From: Actinomycetota bacterium
GTDB lineage: Bacteria > Actinomycetota > Acidimicrobiia > Acidimicrobiales > Ilumatobacteraceae
Direction of reading: 5' to 3'
Assembly (NCBI GenBank): GCA_005788205.1
Contig: SXYT01000123.1
Coordinates: 1 to 9,603 of the forward strand
Length of the DNA stretch: 9,603 bases
The first letter of the stretch is position 1, and the number at the start of each line of letters is the position of its first letter. Below the pieces are notes generated by a model. That model was not told where the DNA came from. It did no database searches and was given only the letters and a program-made list of their open reading frames with translations. The translations under genes and the position numbers were made by a program. Shown here one piece after another: positions 6,841 to 9,603 of the stretch.

Positions 6841-8727
6841 TCAGGCCCCATCCCCGACGGGAGCCGTGAACTGGGACCTGTACAGCCTGTGGTACGCACC
6901 ACGGGCCGCCAGGAGCTCCTCGTGGGAGCCCTGCTCCACGATGGCGCCGTTCTCCATGACCAGGATCACCGTGGCGTCCCTGATGGTCGAGAGGCGGTGG
7001 GCGATCACGAACCTGGTGCGCTCTGCCCGCAGGTTGTGCATGGCCTTCTGGATGAGCACCTCGGTGCGGGTGTCCACCGAACTCGTCGCCTCGTCCAGGA
7101 TGAGGATCGACGGGTCGGAGAGGAACGCGCGGGCGATCGTCAGCAGCTGCTTCTCCCCCGCGCTCACCGCCGCGCTCTCGCCGTCCAGCACGGTCTCGTA
7201 CCCGTCGGGCAGGGAGTGGACGAAGCGGTCCACGTAGGCCGCCTTCGCGGCGGCGAGCACCTCCTCGCGCGTGGCCGTGGGTCGTCCGTACGCCAGGTTG
7301 TCGTAGATGGTCCCGTTGAACAGCCACGTGTCCTGCAGCACCATCCCGATGCTCCCGCGAAGTTCCCGCCTCGGCATGGAGGCGATGTCGCGGCCGTCCA
7401 GGAGGATGCGGCCGTCGTTCAGTTCGTAGAACCGCATGATGAGGTTGACGAGCGTCGTCTTGCCCGCGCCGGTCGGCCCCACGATCGCGACCGTCGTGCC
7501 CGGCTCGGCCACGAAGGAGAGACCCTCGATGAGCGGTGTGCCGGGCACGTACGAGAACGAGACATCCTCGAACTCGACCCGTCCGGTGACGGGGAGGGGT
7601 GCCACGGCCGGCATGTTCGGCGACTGTTCCTCGGCGTCGAGGAGCTCGAAGACGCGCTCCGCCGACGCCACACCCGACTGCAGCACGTTGAACATGGAGG
7701 CCGTCTGGGTCAGCGGTTGGGTGAACTGGCGCGAGTACTGGATGAAGGCCTGCACATCACCGAGGCCCATGGAGCCCGACGACACCTTCAGCCCGCCGAT
7801 GACGGCGATCGCGACATAGTTCAGGCTGCCGATCCACATCATCGCCGGCTGGATCGAACCCGAGATGTACTGGGCCCCGTAGCTCGCCCCGAACAGTTCC
7901 TCGTTCATCACGGCGAAACGTTCCTCGCTGTCACGCTGCCTGCCGAAGACCTTGACCACTGCGTGGCCGGTGAAGGTCTCCTCGATGAGGCCGTTCAGCT
8001 GGCCCGTGGTGCGCCACTGGTCGATGAACTTCGCGCGCGACCTCGCGGCGATCTTCTTCATCGTGGCCATGGACGACGGGATCACGAGGAGGGCCACGAG
8101 CGCGAGCTGCCACGAGACCGTGAACATCATCACGATGACGCCGACCATGGTGAGGAGGGATGTGATGAGCTGGCTGAGGGACTGCTGGAGGCTCTGGCTG
8201 ATGTTGTCGATGTCGTTCGTGGCGCGGCTCAGCAGCTCGCCCCTCGAGTGACGGTCGATGTACGAGAGAGGCAGGCGGTGGATCTTCTCCTCGACCTCCG
8301 AGCGCAGGGTGTACATCGTGCGCTGCACGACCCCGGCGAGCAGGTACGCCTGGCCGTAGGAGAACAGGTACGACAGGACGTAGACACCGATCGCCACGAA
8401 GAGGGTGTTGTGCAGTTTCGAGAAATTGATCCGTGACGGGTCCCCGTACTTGATGAGGGGCTCGGTCAGGATGTTGGTGGCATGCCCGAGGATGCGCGGC
8501 CCGGACACCACGAACGCCACGCTCGCCACGGCCATCACGAGGATGAGAATGACGAGGGGGCCCTCCGCCGAGAGGAGGCGCACCAGGCGCCTGGTGGACT
8601 GGCCGAAGTTCTGGGACTTCTCGGTGGGGATGCCGACCGTGTTCCACCGGCCGCTGCGCATTTCCGTGACGGACGCACCGGGATTCGCCGGTGCGGCGCC
8701 GGTGCCGTTGCCCTTGGCGCCGCTCAT
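6841..8727 (-). CDS. ABC exporter half-transporter (fused membrane and ATPase domains), consensus-site subunit
   Basis: A complete 628-residue type IV (ABCB-like) exporter subunit of the inner membrane. It has a ~45-residue polar N-terminal extension, a six-helix transmembrane domain at about 50-345 (helices visible near 57-75, 108-132, 187-206, 207-220 and 290-312) and an ATPase domain from about 383. Walker A is GPTGAGKT at 417-424, the Q-loop glutamine is Q465, the signature is VSAGEKQ at 521-527 instead of LSGGQ, Walker B is ILILDE at 541-546 with catalytic E546, and the H-loop is H577. A full catalytic Glu and His together with a degenerate signature is the pattern of the consensus subunit in heterodimeric exporters such as TM287/288. 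The ATG overlaps the upstream TGA as ATGA (8724-8727), and GGAGGAG sits five bases upstream (8739-8733). The partner is the truncated ABC segment just upstream. The substrate (drug, lipid or peptide) is not evident. Confidence 0.94.
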   Translation of the reverse strand: MSGAKGNGTGAAPANPGASVTEMRSGRWNTVGIPTEKSQNFGQSTRRLVRLLSAEGPLVILILVMAVASVAFVVSGPRILGHATNILTEPLIKYGDPSRINFSKLHNTLFVAIGVYVLSYLFSYGQAYLLAGVVQRTMYTLRSEVEEKIHRLPLSYIDRHSRGELLSRATNDIDNISQSLQQSLSQLITSLLTMVGVIVMMFTVSWQLALVALLVIPSSMATMKKIAARSRAKFIDQWRTTGQLNGLIEETFTGHAVVKVFGRQRDSEERFAVMNEELFGASYGAQYISGSIQPAMMWIGSLNYVAIAVIGGLKVSSGSMGLGDVQAFIQYSRQFTQPLTQTASMFNVLQSGVASAERVFELLDAEEQSPNMPAVAPLPVTGRVEFEDVSFSYVPGTPLIEGLSFVAEPGTTVAIVGPTGAGKTTLVNLIMRFYELNDGRILLDGRDIASMPRRELRGSIGMVLQDTWLFNGTIYDNLAYGRPTATREEVLAAAKAAYVDRFVHSLPDGYETVLDGESAAVSAGEKQLLTIARAFLSDPSILILDEATSSVDTRTEVLIQKAMHNLRAERTRFVIAHRLSTIRDATVILVMENGAIVEQGSHEELLAARGAYHRLYRSQFTAPVGDGA

Positions 8728-9603
8728 ACGGTCTCCTCCTCGTTGATGGAGGCCTGCGACTCGACGATTTCCAGGTAGGTGGGGCAGGTCGACAGCAGTT
8801 CGTCATGCGTCCCGATACCCACGGCCTCACCGTCCTCGAGCACGAGGATGCGGTCCGCGCTGCGGATCGTGGACACGCGCTGGGCCACCACGATCACCGC
8901 GGCGTCTCTCACCTTCGGCGCGAGGGCCGCGCGGAGCCGGGCATCCGTGGCCAGGTCGAGCGCGGAGAACGAGTCATCGAACAGGTAGATGTCCGGGCGC
9001 CTCACGACGACACGGGCGATGGCGAGACGCTGGCGCAGCTCCACCGCCAGTTCCTCTGCCACGGCATCGGCACTGCCCCGGAGTGTCGTGCTGACCTCAG
9101 AGGCCTGACCGTCATCGTAAGGATGCTTTGCGGCCACGCAGCGAACCGCAGCCTCACCCTGCACCTCGACGAAGTGCTCGAACTGCTCCACATCGAACAA
9201 TGCCTGCGCCGTATCGCGGATCTGCCACACCACGACGGCGGCAATTTCGATCGGGTTGCCGAGCAGATCGTTGACCTTCAGCGTCTTGCCGTTGAGGTTG
9301 TGCGCGCGCAGCGAGATCCGGCGTTTGACGGTGAAGGGGTTGGTCCACCAGAAGCCGGAGCTGCGCACCGTTCCGCGATAGCGGCCGAACAGGATCAGCG
9401 CGCGCCCCATGTTGGGCTCGACGATGAAGAAACCGATCGAGAGCAGCACGAAGCACACCAGCAGCACGAAACCCGTCAACACTGCGGCGAGTTGTTCATC
9501 CTTGCTGACGCCGTGACCGGAGGCGGCGGCGAACAGCAGCACCGCGAGGCCCAGCGAGAGAAACCAAGGCAGCAGCATCAGATAGCCGGACAGAGCCTTG
9601 AAC
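8724..9603 (-). CDS. Chimeric frame: SPFH/band-7 membrane protein joined to the C-terminal end of an ABC exporter ATPase (partial at 5' end)
   Basis: The frame is open to the right edge, so its start is outside the window; ATG 9578 is internal or optional (...FKALSGYLMLL). Counting from that ATG, residues 1-54 form two membrane helices, and 52-188 are an SPFH/band-7 domain as in prohibitin/stomatin-like proteins (VEPNMGRALILFGRYRGTV, then NPF and KVNDLLGNPIEI). At R182-A188 (RQRLAIA) the protein switches to an ABC ATPase: RRPDIYLFDDSFSALD (193-208), VAQRVSTI (231-238) and a normal exporter C-terminus to residue 284. The ABC part has no membrane domain, Walker A, Q-loop or full signature and cannot work as an ATPase alone. 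In it the catalytic Glu is Asp (D202) and the H-loop His is Gln (Q233), as in the degenerate subunit of heterodimeric exporters. It overlaps the next gene as ATGA. Either an assembly chimera or a genuine fusion; I favour the former. Confidence 0.85.
   Translation of the reverse strand, partial: FKALSGYLMLLPWFLSLGLAVLLFAAASGHGVSKDEQLAAVLTGFVLLVCFVLLSIGFFIVEPNMGRALILFGRYRGTVRSSGFWWTNPFTVKRRISLRAHNLNGKTLKVNDLLGNPIEIAAVVVWQIRDTAQALFDVEQFEHFVEVQGEAAVRCVAAKHPYDDGQASEVSTTLRGSADAVAEELAVELRQRLAIARVVVRRPDIYLFDDSFSALDLATDARLRAALAPKVRDAAVIVVAQRVSTIRSADRILVLEDGEAVGIGTHDELLSTCPTYLEIVESQASINEEETV
9015..9036 (-). other. Probable chimera junction between the SPFH and ABC segments
   Basis: These bases encode RQRLAIA plus one base. 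SPFH proteins of this type commonly read ELRQRLAIAG here, and ABC ATPases read GGQRQRLAIAR, so the same bases fit both families. To the right (SPFH side) six of seven aspartates use GAT; to the left (ABC side) only two of nine do. The reading frame is kept across the join. A shared stretch of about 21-22 bases is the size of a small assembly k-mer. Confidence 0.7.

Noticed and set aside
6783..6902. N-terminal extension of the first amidohydrolase to 6902 (602 residues)
   Set aside because: The extension overlaps the end of the ABC gene, has no similarity to the family N-terminus, and the canonical start motif follows ATG 6782.
3664..8436. Very long plus-strand open frames opposite the minus-strand operon (509, 440 and 638 codons at 3664-5193, 5226-6548 and 6520-8436)
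   Set aside because: They lie antisense to genes with clear family motifs, have Arg/His/Val/Asp-rich compositions typical of complement frames in high-GC DNA, show no domain motifs, and lack good ribosome binding sites.
1..9603. CRISPR arrays, tRNA or rRNA genes, insertion sequences, phage or defence genes
   Set aside because: No regularly spaced repeats, no tRNA-like folds or rRNA stretches, and no transposase, integrase or defence motifs were seen on either strand.

Overview
The window looks like a high-GC actinobacterial chromosome fragment, probably a contig from an uncultured organism. The pointers are the strong G/C preference at third codon positions, GTG starts, a FadD-type acyl-CoA ligase tail, TAnnnT-type -10 boxes, a probable leaderless gene and mycobacterial-style D-aminoacylase-family amidohydrolases. 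Placement below Actinomycetota is not supported by what can be read here. Both ends of the window cut through genes.

Plus strand, left to right: the last third of the C-terminal domain of an acyl-CoA synthetase (1-319); a 102-base gap with a plausible promoter and a GC-rich repeat pair; a complete gene for a 672-residue secreted protein with a calcium-loop cluster and eight cysteines (422-2440); and a short GalT-type nucleotidylyltransferase of the HIT superfamily (2480-3319), probably transcribed as a leaderless message. A small hairpin at 3305-3330 sits where the two strands converge.

Minus strand, read right to left from 9603: a chimeric reading frame that begins as an SPFH/band-7 membrane protein and ends as the last ~100 residues of an ABC exporter ATPase; a complete ABC exporter half-transporter (8727-6841); and two tandem paralogous amidohydrolases of the N-acyl-D-amino-acid deacylase family (6782-5094 and 5088/5097-3343). 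Close spacing and stop/start overlaps (ATGA at 8724-8727, GTGA at 5094-5097) make this look like one operon. It would pair a heterodimeric ABC exporter with two hydrolases that may act on N-acylated D-amino acids or related cyclic or acylated amides. The physiological substrate cannot be read from the sequence.

The most important point for a user of this annotation is the junction at 9015-9036. There a protein from a different family, with different codon habits, is joined in frame to the exporter gene exactly at a stretch both families share (RQRLAIA, about 21-22 bases). This could be an assembly chimera or, less likely, a real recombination. The SPFH part should not be taken as belonging to this genome until that is checked. 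The other notable points are the apparent loss of the second metal site in the GalT-like enzyme and the absence of the two usual zinc histidines in both amidohydrolases.
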